From Ophiocordyceps camponoti-saundersi (nom. inval.) (taxonomy: Eukaryota > Ascomycota > Sordariomycetes > Hypocreales > Ophiocordycipitaceae): a stretch of 64,000 nucleotides of DNA. This document shows positions 47,208-57,849 of the stretch, in pieces. Where the stretch lies: the NCBI GenBank assembly GCA_003339415.1, contig PDHQ01000014.1, forward strand, positions 248,420 through 312,419, read 5' to 3'. The notes under the pieces are model-generated. The model made no database searches. It saw nothing but the letters and a program-made list of their open reading frames with translations, and was not told the DNA's origin. The translations under genes were made by a program, and so were the position numbers. The stretch's first letter is position 1, and every line of letters starts with the position of its first letter.

Positions 47208-47995
47208 CACGTAAAAAAGCCCAGAGACTCACTTGTTTAACAATAAGACCCCCTAAACTGTGTCCCATGAGAATGATGGGTCTGAGAGTTGATGTGTCCG
47301 TAATGAGCGGGAGGAGACTTTCGCGAAACGAGACGGATATGTCCTCCAAGTCCTGCATGCTGATGCTCTTCGCGAGACGCGATTCGTGGCCATAGACCAT
47401 GATTCGTGCCATTGGAAGCGCCGTGTCTTGGTTGGTGAGTTCTCCGGGAAGAGAGTCTCGCAGCCACATGTAATCGTCGTTTCTCGCCTTGAAGGATCCG
47501 AAGGCGTGGCCGCCAAGGCCAGATACGGCGATAACGCTGGAAAAGGACATACATAGTTAGCACTACTCCAGAAGAGCTTCAACGTTGAATAGCATACTCT
47601 ATCTGATGATCGTCTGGAGGTGGAGCATAAAGAGTGGTGATACCGAGAAAGTCCTGATCAAGAGACAAATGGATGGACAGCTTTGCTTGACGAACCCGTT
47701 GCGGATATTCTCCAGGGCAAGTAGCCGTGCCCGTTCGAGAGCGGCCGTCAATCTCCAGGGCGAGGGATTTGACGACGGGTGAAGCAACGCCGACATTCTC
47801 TTCCAGGAAGCATTGCAATTTTGACGTATCCCAATCAATGGGAACGCCTCGGATACGACATGTCAAGTGTTTGTCGGTTACCACCACCTGAACTGGCCGC
47901 TTGCTCCTTGTAGACAGCCAATGATAGGTCAAGACAGTGATAAACGCAATGAGTGCGACCTTGGCGACGTCGGACAGAGATACTGCCATGTTCAT
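43571..47995 (-). CDS. SesB-like hydrolase-NACHT-ankyrin protein (fungal NLR-type receptor)
   Basis: Five exons (47995-47598, 47536-47233, 47126-46848, 46797-46581, 46506-43571) give 1377 aa. A single N-terminal membrane segment (VALIAFITVLTYHWL) precedes an alpha/beta-hydrolase of the SesB type: VIAVSGLGGHAFGSF, then the nucleophile elbow ILMGHSLGGLIVKQ (Ser near 226) and GIVFFAVPHDGMD. The NACHT NTPase follows: P-loop IKGKPGSGKST (about 463-473) and Walker B MWLFVDALDE. The last 500 residues are ankyrin repeats (e.g. VVKLLLENGADVKATD). It ends SESSSEE. Such proteins are the fungal counterparts of NOD-like receptors and sense non-self. All introns splice into one continuous frame; catalytic and P-loop residues are intact. 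The repeats are diverse, not near-identical. A specific ligand or role is not known. Confidence 0.88.
47172..47203. repeat. CT microsatellite inside an NLR-gene intron
   Basis: About 16 CT units within the second intron (47127-47232) of the SesB-NACHT-ankyrin gene. On the coding strand it reads as GA repeats upstream of the CACGACAG acceptor. Confidence 0.85.
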
Positions 47996-48048
47996 GGACT
48001 GAAGAAAGAACTTCAAGGAGACGAGGAGACGATAACGATGATGATGAC

Positions 48049-48079
<31 letters not shown>

Positions 48080-48397
48080 GGGCTCAGCTCAGCCAGCTGA
48101 AGACGCACGGATGACTCGACAGGTCATTGTTTTCGCTCATCTCAACCAACAGACAGGGAAAATAGATGATTAGTGATGTGGCTTTAAGACACACCAATCA
48201 AGGCATCTTTACGGCGCCCTTTTCCCATAAAGATGTCTCATAGACTTAGTTTTAAAGCATGAGCAGTGTCATTCTATAGGTATGTACCTACCTGTAAGCA
48301 GCATCTTGACATGAGTATCCGTACAGTGACTACAGAAGCCACGAGACAACTGTGCCAGAGTCTGCTAAAGCCAAGCCATGAACCTCATAATGACATC
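47996..48397. other. NLR-gene upstream region with GAT repeat
   Basis: About 400 bp. A GAT trinucleotide array (48,036-48,079) lies about 40 bp upstream of the NLR start codon, probably in its 5' leader. No gene seen. Confidence 0.6.
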
Positions 48398-49193
48398 CTA
48401 AGGCTCAAGACCCCAGCCCTTGATCCGGTCATGCCTGCTTCTGCACTCTTCAAAGCGGACGATAGCGGTAAAGAAGGGCTCCGGAGAGGCAATCGCACCC
48501 GAAACCATACCACTCCTGTCAGAACAGCGCCAAATGATTTGCCTCGCCTTCCTCGCAAGCAGTCTCCAGGAGTCATGCCAGTAGACGCCCGGAGATTTCT
48601 TCGCCAACAGGAAGCAACGTTCGTTTTCTCAGCTTTGTACTTCTTTATTCAACAGATCATCAAAGTCACAACTCACCGAGTAGCACCACCAAACGGAGGC
48701 ATTGTCGACGCAACTGGCCATGACACAGTCGTTGCCTGAATTCGCCGGGAATGACCTTACGAGTTTGTAAGACTCTTCAAGATCCCGCGCTGCCTTTTCG
48801 ACCGCGGCTGCCCTGGTTTTGGGGTAGCTGCTGCAAACTAACGGAGGCTCGGCCCTCTTGAGTCTTTTCGGGGTCTCGCGGGTAGAATCCGTAACCGTGA
48901 GCTCGCTCTTGACTTCGGGAATCTTGTCGACCTGCTGCATAGTCTTCCGATCGAGGTTCATGGCGAGGAGTTGCTCCCTAACTTGTTGGATGGTGCCGTT
49001 CAGTACGCGCAACCCAGAACCGATGTCGACTTCCCAGCGGGCTACGTAAACGCCATATCCGGCAATGGGAGTTTCGATGCAGGCGACCTGCCGTTCCACT
49101 TGATTAATTGCAACTGCATTCAAGGGGAGTTCCAAGGGACCGACTGACATTTGCTACCAAGGCTGCCAGAACGTAGCCCAAGGAAGCAAGCAT
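48398..49193 (-). CDS. Small secreted protein B (paralogue of the gene at 25.5-26.3 kb)
   Basis: Three exons, 49193-49149, 49087-48677 and 48598-48398, give 218 aa. Exon 1 encodes MLASLGYVLAALVAN, a hydrophobic signal-peptide-like start that joins VACIETPIAGY. Exon 2 carries NGTIQQVREQLLAMN, then DLEESYKLVRSFPANSGNDC and VWWCYS; exon 3 carries YWHDSWRLLARKARQII and RFEEC. Each block has a counterpart at the same place in protein A, and both introns are at the same positions and both phase 0. The last acceptor (GCGAAG) is unusual and was chosen from that comparison. Reading through the second donor instead adds a short tail and stops at 48,629. Function unknown; secreted, possibly effector-like. 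Confidence 0.78.
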
Positions 49194-50308
49194 GGTGTTA
49201 ACGTTTACTCGTACTAAGAGGCTCAGAGCAATGATAGGAAGTGCAAAATGTGTGTCCAAGGGATGTTGGAAGTTGAGACATGGACGCGATGCTGCTGTAG
49301 TTTATATACATGCAACGGTTCTCGTGGCTAAATATGGGAAACAATCGATGATGTGCATCGTGGGAGGGGCCTGATTGTACGACGTAGTACTGGCAAATGA
49401 GAAGAGCACGGGATATTGCCAAGGCTGCGAGGAAGAAAGCTATAAGCCCAGATACGAAGAGTTGGAGTCGATACAACTGGAGATGGGCTCTGTGAGTCTA
49501 AATACAGGGTCGCAGAATGCGAATACGCATATGTAAAAGCACACGTCCTCGCAAGTCTTTAACATATGTATGTATCCTTGATCGATTTCGAGAGATGAGC
49601 AGCAACTAATCATATCTTGACCGCTTTGCTGTTTTCAGGTTGATGATTATCTGAGAACCTTTTGATCAACTCGATTCCATCCAGTATCTGGGATAAGGAT
49701 AATCTGATGGCAAGGAGGATTTCGGTTTACAGCGGTAAAAACCATTTACCGTGTTGCCAAATCAAGCCAAGCAAAAGCTATTGTAATGACGATCCTGCCA
49801 TACATATCTAACTGGGCCACCTTGAAAAAAATTCTCTTACCTTTGGGCTAGTTATTCTCGAACTGTCTCTTGGCCCTCTGGCTTTGCGGCTTCGGCGGCT
49901 CAACATGTGAGGAACTCGGCCTCTACATTGTATGTATACTCCGTAGAGGCAGCCTGATTCACTTACATAGGTCTCTAACCCAAAATAACAGCCAGTCTTG
50001 GCTTCTCAAGCAAATATCTTTCTATCTTTAGCCGCGGCTCTGAATGGTTTAAGACGGCAGAGGGAGATGGAGTTATGCAGAGACAAGGTCGAGAAATTGT
50101 TTACACGAGGATAATTTGCCAACCCGACTTTAACGTTTAGGTAAGAGAACTGAAAGGAGGGAGTTTGTTCTTGGGGCAACGAGGATCAACAGCGTTCATA
50201 CGGGAGAAGGCACGAGAAGAAACACAACCGCTATTTTCCGTAACTTACATCCATAGTATGTATGTATACTCGAAGTGACTGTATGTACATATGTATATAC
50301 ACACATAT
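49194..50308. other. Gene-poor flank left of the second retrotransposon
   Basis: About 1.1 kb, moderately A/T-rich, not RIP-mutated (CA and TG are frequent). TATG/ATAC strings lie next to the insertion site. No gene recognised. Confidence 0.5.
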
Positions 50309-50313
50309 ATATG

Positions 50314-50610
50314 TGTTAGAGGGCTAAGATAAGAGTGGGTTAGGCGTGTGTTTTTATTATCCCTTAAGGCGTGCAGTCATTATAGTAACGGCTCCGCAAC
50401 CTAGGAAACGGAATTCCTATTAGGAAAAGGGCTATATCCGGGGCAATATATAGGATATAGGAATAAAGGCTTATTTATAAGGGTATTACGGTATAAGAGG
50501 CAGATACGGATAGTCTTTATTATATATATAAAGATAACGATATTTCCCTCCGTTTTAGGAGGGTAAGTATATTAATTAATATAATTTATATACCTCCTCT
50601 TAGTTTAATA
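50314..50610 (+). repeat. Left (5') LTR of the second copia element
   Basis: 297 bp. Outer part keeps CA/TG (for example GGCGTGCAGTCATT); the inner end is RIP-mutated and ends TTTAATA where the other copy ends TCTGACA. Confidence 0.93.
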
Positions 50611-50619
50611 GTTATAAGC
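50611..50619 (+). other. RIP-altered primer-binding site of the second copia element
   Basis: GTTATAAGC directly after the 5' LTR. One G-to-A change from GTTATGAGC, the core found in the first element, complementary to the initiator tRNA-Met anticodon arm. Confidence 0.5.
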
Positions 50620-53600
50620 TTAGTTAATACTCTCTAATCTAATTTATTTAATTTTACCGTTCTTATAGCTTATATAACCTATATTTTATAAATTTACTTA
50701 ATTAATTAAGCTATTATAGAAATAAGGCTATTATTACTTTTTTTAGTAAATTTATAACCCCTAAATTTATTAATTTTTAATAATTAATAATAATTTTAAT
50801 AATATAATAATTAATATAATAGTAGACTTTACGATATTAGTTAAACTTACCTTTATTCTTAAAAACCCTAAAGATTAGATTAATTAGTATTAAGATATTA
50901 TTAATATAATATAAAGCTATAGTATTTAATCTTTTATAAACTTAGAAATATAAAAGACCCTTATAAAGCTAGATTAACTAAAAATCCTATTTATAGTTTT
51001 AGGAGGTTAAATAAGGAGTAAGACCCCTAACCTTAAGACTTTTTAACTATTTAAAGAAAAGTATAAAGTATTTACTTTTCCGAATTTCTAAGAAAACCTA
51101 AAGGAATATTATCGGATAAGGAAAGTATTAGAGAGGATAAATCCCTTTATCCGGGCAGGCCTTTTATTAGCCTATTAGTCCTTAATTTAAGGGAACTTTT
51201 TACTAAGGGAGAAACTAGTAACGCTACGTGCCCTTATATAGCCCGGTAATACTACTAAACGTAAACTTACTAAGAATAAGTTACGTAACCTATTCTTACG
51301 GGATCCCTTAAAAGGAGATATTAATAATTAAGTTACTTAATTAATCTAAGCTTAGCGGATTTACTTATAACTAAATAGCGTAAGGTTTACCGATAAAGTA
51401 TATATTAAGTATTTTATTTACGTAGTAAGGGATTAGTATCCCTTATTTATATAAATAATATAATATAACCTTAATTTAGTCCGCTATAAAGACCGCGGAA
51501 AAGCTCCTTAATTTATTAATATTTTTTAGGAGTTTAGGAGGGCTAATTATAAGGCCCCTAAGTATAATAAAACCGAGAAAAAAATAGCTTTCGTTATTTA
51601 CGATAATTTTAAGTAATAGACGAAAGTAAATACCTTATAGAATAGGGATTAAAATAGCCGCCCGGCAAAACGGGCCCCTCCCCCTTTTTTTTTAACTAAT
51701 AACCTTAGAGAGCGTAACGCTTAGGTTTGCACTTAGTATAGACGAAAATATCTTTAAGAGTTTAAGAGGAAGGAAAATTATTAGAAAAGGTGCTTTTATA
51801 TTCTCCTTAATTTAATCCCTTTTTTTCTATAAGATCGGATTAATCTTAACGATAACCTTTTTTAATAGGTTATAAATAAGGTAGCTTATAACTAATTAAC
51901 TTAACGAAAAGTTAATTAATAGAAGAAGGAAAATAAAGGAATTACTAGCTAATAGAGGGATAAGGAAACCTTAAGCGTTTTTATAGCTTTAGGGAATCCC
52001 GCTTCGAAAGGTGCGGAGATAAAAGATAGCGTCCTCCTTAATAGGGGGTGCTTAATATATATCTTTAACTCCCTTAATTAGTTTAATACTTTCAACCCGA
52101 ATAGCCGGGCTAATCTTACCGTTATTATAACTAAGGTTACTACCTCGGGGGTAGGTACGGTTATACTTATAATAGAAACGGGTTATTATATAACCTTTAC
52201 TAATATTAAGTTTAACCCCGATTTTAATACTAATCTTATCTCTTTAATAGTTTTTACGGAAAAGGGTTATACCTAAAATAATCTTATAGGCTAGCTTTAT
52301 AACTTAAGGAATAACGTAACTTTATATTATATACTTATAAGGGTTTAGTAGCTATAGCTTTAAGTTATTAAACTAACCCTTATAGCCTTACTTAACTTAC
52401 GGGTTCCTCGACTTATCGTAAAGATAGATAAGAACTTATAGTATACCCGTATAAGCTATCTAAGCGCTGAGGTATAAGCCTCGCTAGGTAAGTTACTAGG
52501 GGTTAGTATTAATAAAGCTATCCCGATAACTAACTATAAGATCTATATAATTACTAAGCTTAGAAAGGAGAGATTATAAGTACCTCGTTAAGCCTCGTAG
52601 CCTTAACGCCCCTAAGCTATTATTTCTTTTAACTTATTTTATATAGGACTAAGCTATAATAGATTAGCTTATTTAGCCCTATTTACTTATAAGCTTACGG
52701 GAGAACGAAGGGGGTATAATATTCCTTATAAAACTAACCTGCTTACTATATAGGTTAAATTCGTAGCTTATATCGTAAGATCCTTTAATTTAAAGGTCTT
52801 AATTATCCTTATAGATTATAAGAAAGCCCTATTTACTAAGGCCTTCTATAAAAATATATCTTTTAAAGGTATTAAGATTTAATTTACCTTACTAATATAT
52901 ATATATTAAAACGGTTATACCGAATAATTAGGGGGTATTATAACTTATACGGCTATATACCTCCTTATATAGTTAGGATTCCCTTATAACTTATAGCTAA
53001 CGGCTATATATATAGCTATTTACCTCCTTAATAGGACGCCTCGCTAGGTAAATAGGGGGGTGGCCGTATAGCTAATTAAACGAAGGCTTTATTAGCTTAA
53101 GACTTATAACCCTTAATAGGAGGGTTATCCGTAAGATCGTCTTATTTAAGATTTACGGTATATTAGAGCTTATAGTTATAAGACGTTTCCTATAATAAGG
53201 AAAGTACTAAGAGGCCTTTAAAGTAAATTCGATCTAAAGGCTTATATTAGCTATTTAGCCGGTATTACTTCCTCCTTATAATACCTAATCTAGGTGCCCT
53301 CCTTAAAAAGGCACTCCCTAATTAGCACTTCTTTTATTACCTTTAATAAGAAGATCTTCTTCGGCTAGGATTATTAAGAACTACCGGTTCCTTAGGTAAA
53401 AGAAGCCCTACGATAGATCTCTCTTATTAAAAATCGTATAGAAGAAGAAGAAGAAGAGGCCCCTAAGCCTCTCTTATATATATAATATATATATATAGAG
53501 CCCCCGGTATATAATTTATCCGGCAAAGGCTCTTAAATATAGGAAATATCGGAAAACGCGTTTTCCGGCCTTTTTAATTAATCTAGCGTTAAAGAGCGGG

Positions 53601-54337
53601 ATAATAGTTATCCCGGCGCTAGACCTATAGATCCCTTAGTAAAAGAGGCGGAAACGTCCTCTTATACGCCTCTTACCCCTAACTCCCTTAATTAAATAGG
53701 GAATTTAGCCTTTATCCTCTCTTAAGCCCTTATAGATAAGCCCTATCGGGACTATCTACCGGAGCCCCCTTTTACGTATAAAGGAGCTTACGGTAGGCCC
53801 GATAAGGTATAATAGCTAAAGGCTATAAAAGTTAAATTAATAAGGATAGAGGACTATAAAGTTACTAAAGAGATTTCGACGGCCGCTATGCCCTAAGGGT
53901 AGCGGTTAATTAATCTTAAATAGGTCTTTATTTATAAGTTTAACCCTTAAGGCTTCCTTTAAAAGTATAAAGCCCGCGTTATTATATACGGAAACGAGTA
54001 ACCGCCGAACGAATTATCCGTATACGCTTATACGCTAGCGGTATAAACGTTCCGGTTATTAATAGCCTTAATAGCCTATTTTAACCTTAAAGCTCGGTAG
54101 TACGATTTCGTTAACGCTTTTTATAATAGCGATCTTAATAAGGAAGTATATTATAAGCTTCCCCCCGGCTTTAATAAGCTAGGCCGGGCCTAGAGGTTAA
54201 AGAAAGCTCTCTATAGCTTTTAATAATCCCCTTTTCTTTAGTATAAACTACTTATAGCTTAGCTAAAAGAATAAGGCTATAAGGCCGTTTCGGAAAACCC
54301 TTATATTATAATAAACGGAAAGATTATTATTTTCTTC

Positions 54338-54349
54338 TATATTAATAAT
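54338..54349 (+). other. Mutated reverse-transcriptase active-site motif (YINN)
   Basis: TAT ATT AAT AAT reads Tyr-Ile-Asn-Asn. TG-to-TA changes in codons for Val-Asp-Asp explain all three substitutions, so both catalytic aspartates are lost. Confidence 0.7.
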
Positions 54350-56204
54350 CTTATAGCTTTATTTAGGAAAGATTAAATAGAAAAATATACTAAGTTTCGA
54401 TAGGCTATTAAAAAGGCTTTTTAAATTAAGGATCTCGGGGACCTTTGCTAGTTCTTAAATATTAAAGTTATTAGGGATAGGGCTAATCGGCGTCTATTCC
54501 TAAGCTAGAAATCTTATATTTAAAAGGTTATAACGAAATTTAAAAGGCTCCTAAGAAAGAAAACTCGGCCTTAGCTAATAATACTTAAGAAGATCCCTCC
54601 TTTCGAAGGGGAAGTAATAGCTAAAAAGATTAAGCGATATTAGGCTATCGTTAGTAGCTTAATATACGTTATAATTATTACTTAAGCGGACGTTACGTTC
54701 GCTATTAGCCGCTTAGTATAAGGTCTTATAAATCCCGGCCCTTAATATCTATAATCCGTAGTTTATATTATAGAATTCTTTTATAATATTTAGGACCTTT
54801 TAATCGGCTACGATAATAACGATTTAGCTATTATAGCTATATCTAACGCTTTATTCGGGGATAATTATAACCGAAAGAGTACTAGAGGCTTTATTATCTA
54901 AGTCTTCGGGGGTATAGTTATCTTTAAATCGGGTAAGTAAGATATTATTATAACCTTATCTATAAAGGTAGAGTTTCTAGCCCTCTCTTACGTTATTAAG
55001 GAAATTAAAGCCTTCGAGAGGCTTTATAAGGAAGTAGAATTTAAGCTTATATAGGATATTATAATTTATTATAATAACCTTTAAATAATTAAGCTAATTA
55101 CGGAGGAGAATTTAAAGCTAAAGATAAAGCTTCTTTACGTTAATATATACTCTTATTAGTTACGTTAAGAGGTTTAGTTAGGCTATACGAAGATCGGCTA
55201 AATAGAAATTTCCGGTATAATAGCGGATAAACTAACTAAGCCGCTCTAAGGGGAGAAATTCCGCACTTTTTAGAAGGAAATTAGCCTTACTATATTATAC
55301 GTTAATAAGAGGGTTAAAAAGAAGGAAGAAAATACTTTTAATTAACCCTTTTTACTTAGCCTAAGGGGAAGAAAATACCCTCTAAAAGGCTATTTAAAAT
55401 AAGTAGCTATACTTATTTACTCTCTATCTTATATACCGGATCCGGACTTATATATCCGCGATTAACCTTATTAATTATAACTTAGGCGTTATTTTAAATT
55501 ACTATTATTTCTTTATTATTAGACCGATTTTCTTTAAAATCGCTATATATACTCGTTTTATTACTCCTTAATCGCTATCGCGATTATTTTCTTATCGGTT
55601 AAACGATACCCTTATCCTAAGATAATCTCCTTTATTGTTTATTTTAATCGGGGAGATTACCTTAAAATATTATAAACCTATATTCGCGATATCTTTATTT
55701 TCTCTACGAACTTTTCCTTTTTAATATTTTTAACTTATCCGTTACTCTCTTTATTATTAAGGTAATATAATAAATTTATTAAAATATATAAAAAGATAAA
55801 AAGTTAATAATACCCGAAGGTACTACTAACGAGATTAAACTAAGGAAAACCCCTAGCTAGGTAATTTAGCTAGTTTATTATAATAAGGGGGCCCTTAATC
55901 CCCTTATTATAGCTACTAGCTAAGCTACCTAACTAAGGGCCTCCCTTATATAATAGTTCCCGAAAGTATATACTAAGGAGGTATTAAAAATCGAACCCGG
56001 CCTTATTAAGGGCTCGGCTATAAAAATAACCGCTTAACCGTTATCTAATATTTTCTAAGCTAAATAAACTAACTTATATACTTTACCGCTAATTAACCCT
56101 TAACTCTTTCCTTAATTATCGCGAGAAACCCTAATTATATTTTCTAGAAGGTAGGCATTACTTACCTAGTATAGAAGGCGGTATACGTAACGCCTACGGG
56201 GGTA

Positions 56205-56501
56205 TATTAGAGGGCTAAAATAAGAGTAAGTTAGGCGTATATTTTTATTATCTTTTAAGGCATATAGTTATTATAGTAACGGCTCCGTAACCTAGGAAAC
56301 GGAATTCCTATTAGGAAAAGGGCTATATCCGGGGTAATATATAGGATATAGGAATAAAGGCTTATTTATAAGGGTATCACGGTATAAGAGGCAGATACGG
56401 ATAGTCTTTATTATATATATAAAGATAACGATATTTCCCTCTATTTTAGGAGGGTAAGCATATTAATTAATGCAATTTGCACGCCTCCTCCTAGTCTGAC
56501 A
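56205..56501 (+). repeat. Right (3') LTR of the second copia element
   Basis: 297 bp matching the left LTR. Inner end starts TATTAGAGG (TG changed to TA); the last 50 bp keep CA/TG and end TCTGACA. Confidence 0.93.
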
Positions 56502-56506
56502 ATATG

Positions 56507-57849
56507 CCTCCCTTCATCTTATCATATCGAGTCTTACTGTATTAGCATCACCCGAGTTAGTCTCTAGGAAAGCTTTTAATAGTAGAATGCTGTGATCCTC
56601 CTCGAGATTTCCATTACGTTTTGAGCTTAAGCCTATTATCACCTTGGGCGCGGGAGAAGGAAGCAAGAGCAGAAAAGGTTTCACATACATACGTCGCCAC
56701 TCTCTGTATTTATGAGTATAAACATACATATAGCGATCTCGATCTTGATTTTGCCGTCTTGGCTTTCGATCATCTGCCGTGACCAACTGTATTGAAGTTT
56801 GAGGATTGAGTTCTGGCTGATCTTTTGCTACGAAGAAGAAGGGATGGTTTTCCGTCATGGTTCCTGAGATCCAAGTTGATATACATAGGTATGTATGTAT
56901 GTACATATGTATATCCCTACGTACATACGTATCATGTATGCGTATAAGCCGTCTCTGATTCCCAGCTGTGGTCTTGTTGCTTGTTGCTGATAAATAAATA
57001 TATCTTGATAGATGAAGCGGCTGAACTTGAAGTTTAACCTATTTATGCACACCTATGCATACATGTACATACATACATACCATATACCCCAGGGGAGTCT
57101 CGAAAGCGTTGTGAACAGCTTCTTCTTCTTGTTCTTCTTCAAGAGCTAAAGAGCGAGACTCGACCTCATCAGGCTTTCGGTTTGGAGCTTTAAATTTAGA
57201 CAGGATTAAAAGGGTTTGAGACCCTTTCTAGTACGGCAATAAGTGGCCCAGGTTGAATCCCTTTGGGAAGGGCACGCGGTTCTATCTACATAAACGGCAT
57301 TGGTTGAGAGGGCGCTGTTGAGCCTGTTCAGAGGGCTTCGAGGAAGGCCGCTTTACATATGTAGGTCCCTTATAGCGTCTTGTCTCCCTCACATGCCTTA
57401 TTAGGCGAAGACGGTTCAGATTCGTTCGCAACCCTATGCCATTATGTATGCTTCTTAGTCGACCGGGGAAGATACTCGCAGCCTTTAACATTAAAGCTGG
57501 AGCGTCGGTAGCTATCCTTGGCGGCCAACTATAAATCATCATGCTCATTTCAAAGCCGAGCGATGTAACATGATACAAGGCATGGAATGGTTCGTGAGGG
57601 TTATTCCAAGGGCTCGTACGACATATCCCTCACAGGTAGTTCTCTACATTGGTTCCATCATTTCATCCTGGCGAGTCATTGCCATTGACAGCTCAAAGGC
57701 TTTCGCGGCAATAGACAAACATACATATGTATATATGTAGAAGCAAAACCCTTTTTCGAGGTTCGATCAAAGTCCAACATCTCCAAACACCATTCAACTA
57801 TACACAAAACCCCCTTTCCTGGTCAACTGCCCTGTCTCTACGTAGTTGG
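56507..57849. other. Gene-poor flank right of the second retrotransposon
   Basis: About 1.3 kb, not RIP-mutated. Contains several TATG/ACAT tetranucleotide strings (56,885-56,915; 57,055-57,085) and short frames without recognisable domains. No gene called. Confidence 0.5.

Larger units (their letters stand above)
50314..56501 (+). mobile_element. Second Ty1/copia LTR retrotransposon, plus strand, inactivated by RIP
   Basis: 6188-bp element with 297-bp LTRs (50314-50610 and 56205-56501) and the exact target duplication ATATG (50309-50313 and 56502-56506). The LTRs are TG...CA; every difference I aligned between them is a transition. A primer-binding-site remnant GTTATAAGC follows the left LTR. 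Coding remnants on the plus strand are in copia order: an integrase part (around 52,930-53,110, with YLLNRTP) and a reverse transcriptase (Tyr-Ile-Asn-Asn at 54,338-54,349 where YVDD is expected). The interior is extremely TA-rich, with almost no CA or TG, and stops are everywhere. It differs in LTR sequence and length from the first element, so it is a separate family. Confidence 0.93.

Noticed and set aside
48266..48739. 157-codon plus-strand frame overlapping secreted protein B
   Set aside because: Antisense to exons that are supported by paralogue comparison; it is a shadow.
32983..49950. Shared string ACTCCGTAGAGGC at about 32,985 and 49,939
   Set aside because: Short match with no extension on either side; similar strings are common in such spacers and no repeat family could be supported.
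49194..50308. Possible decayed gene left of the second retrotransposon
   Set aside because: No frame or motif could be followed and the region lacks RIP signature; left as gene-poor spacer.
57282..57578. 98-codon minus-strand frame near the second retrotransposon
   Set aside because: No recognisable motif and no continuation by splicing; likely chance.
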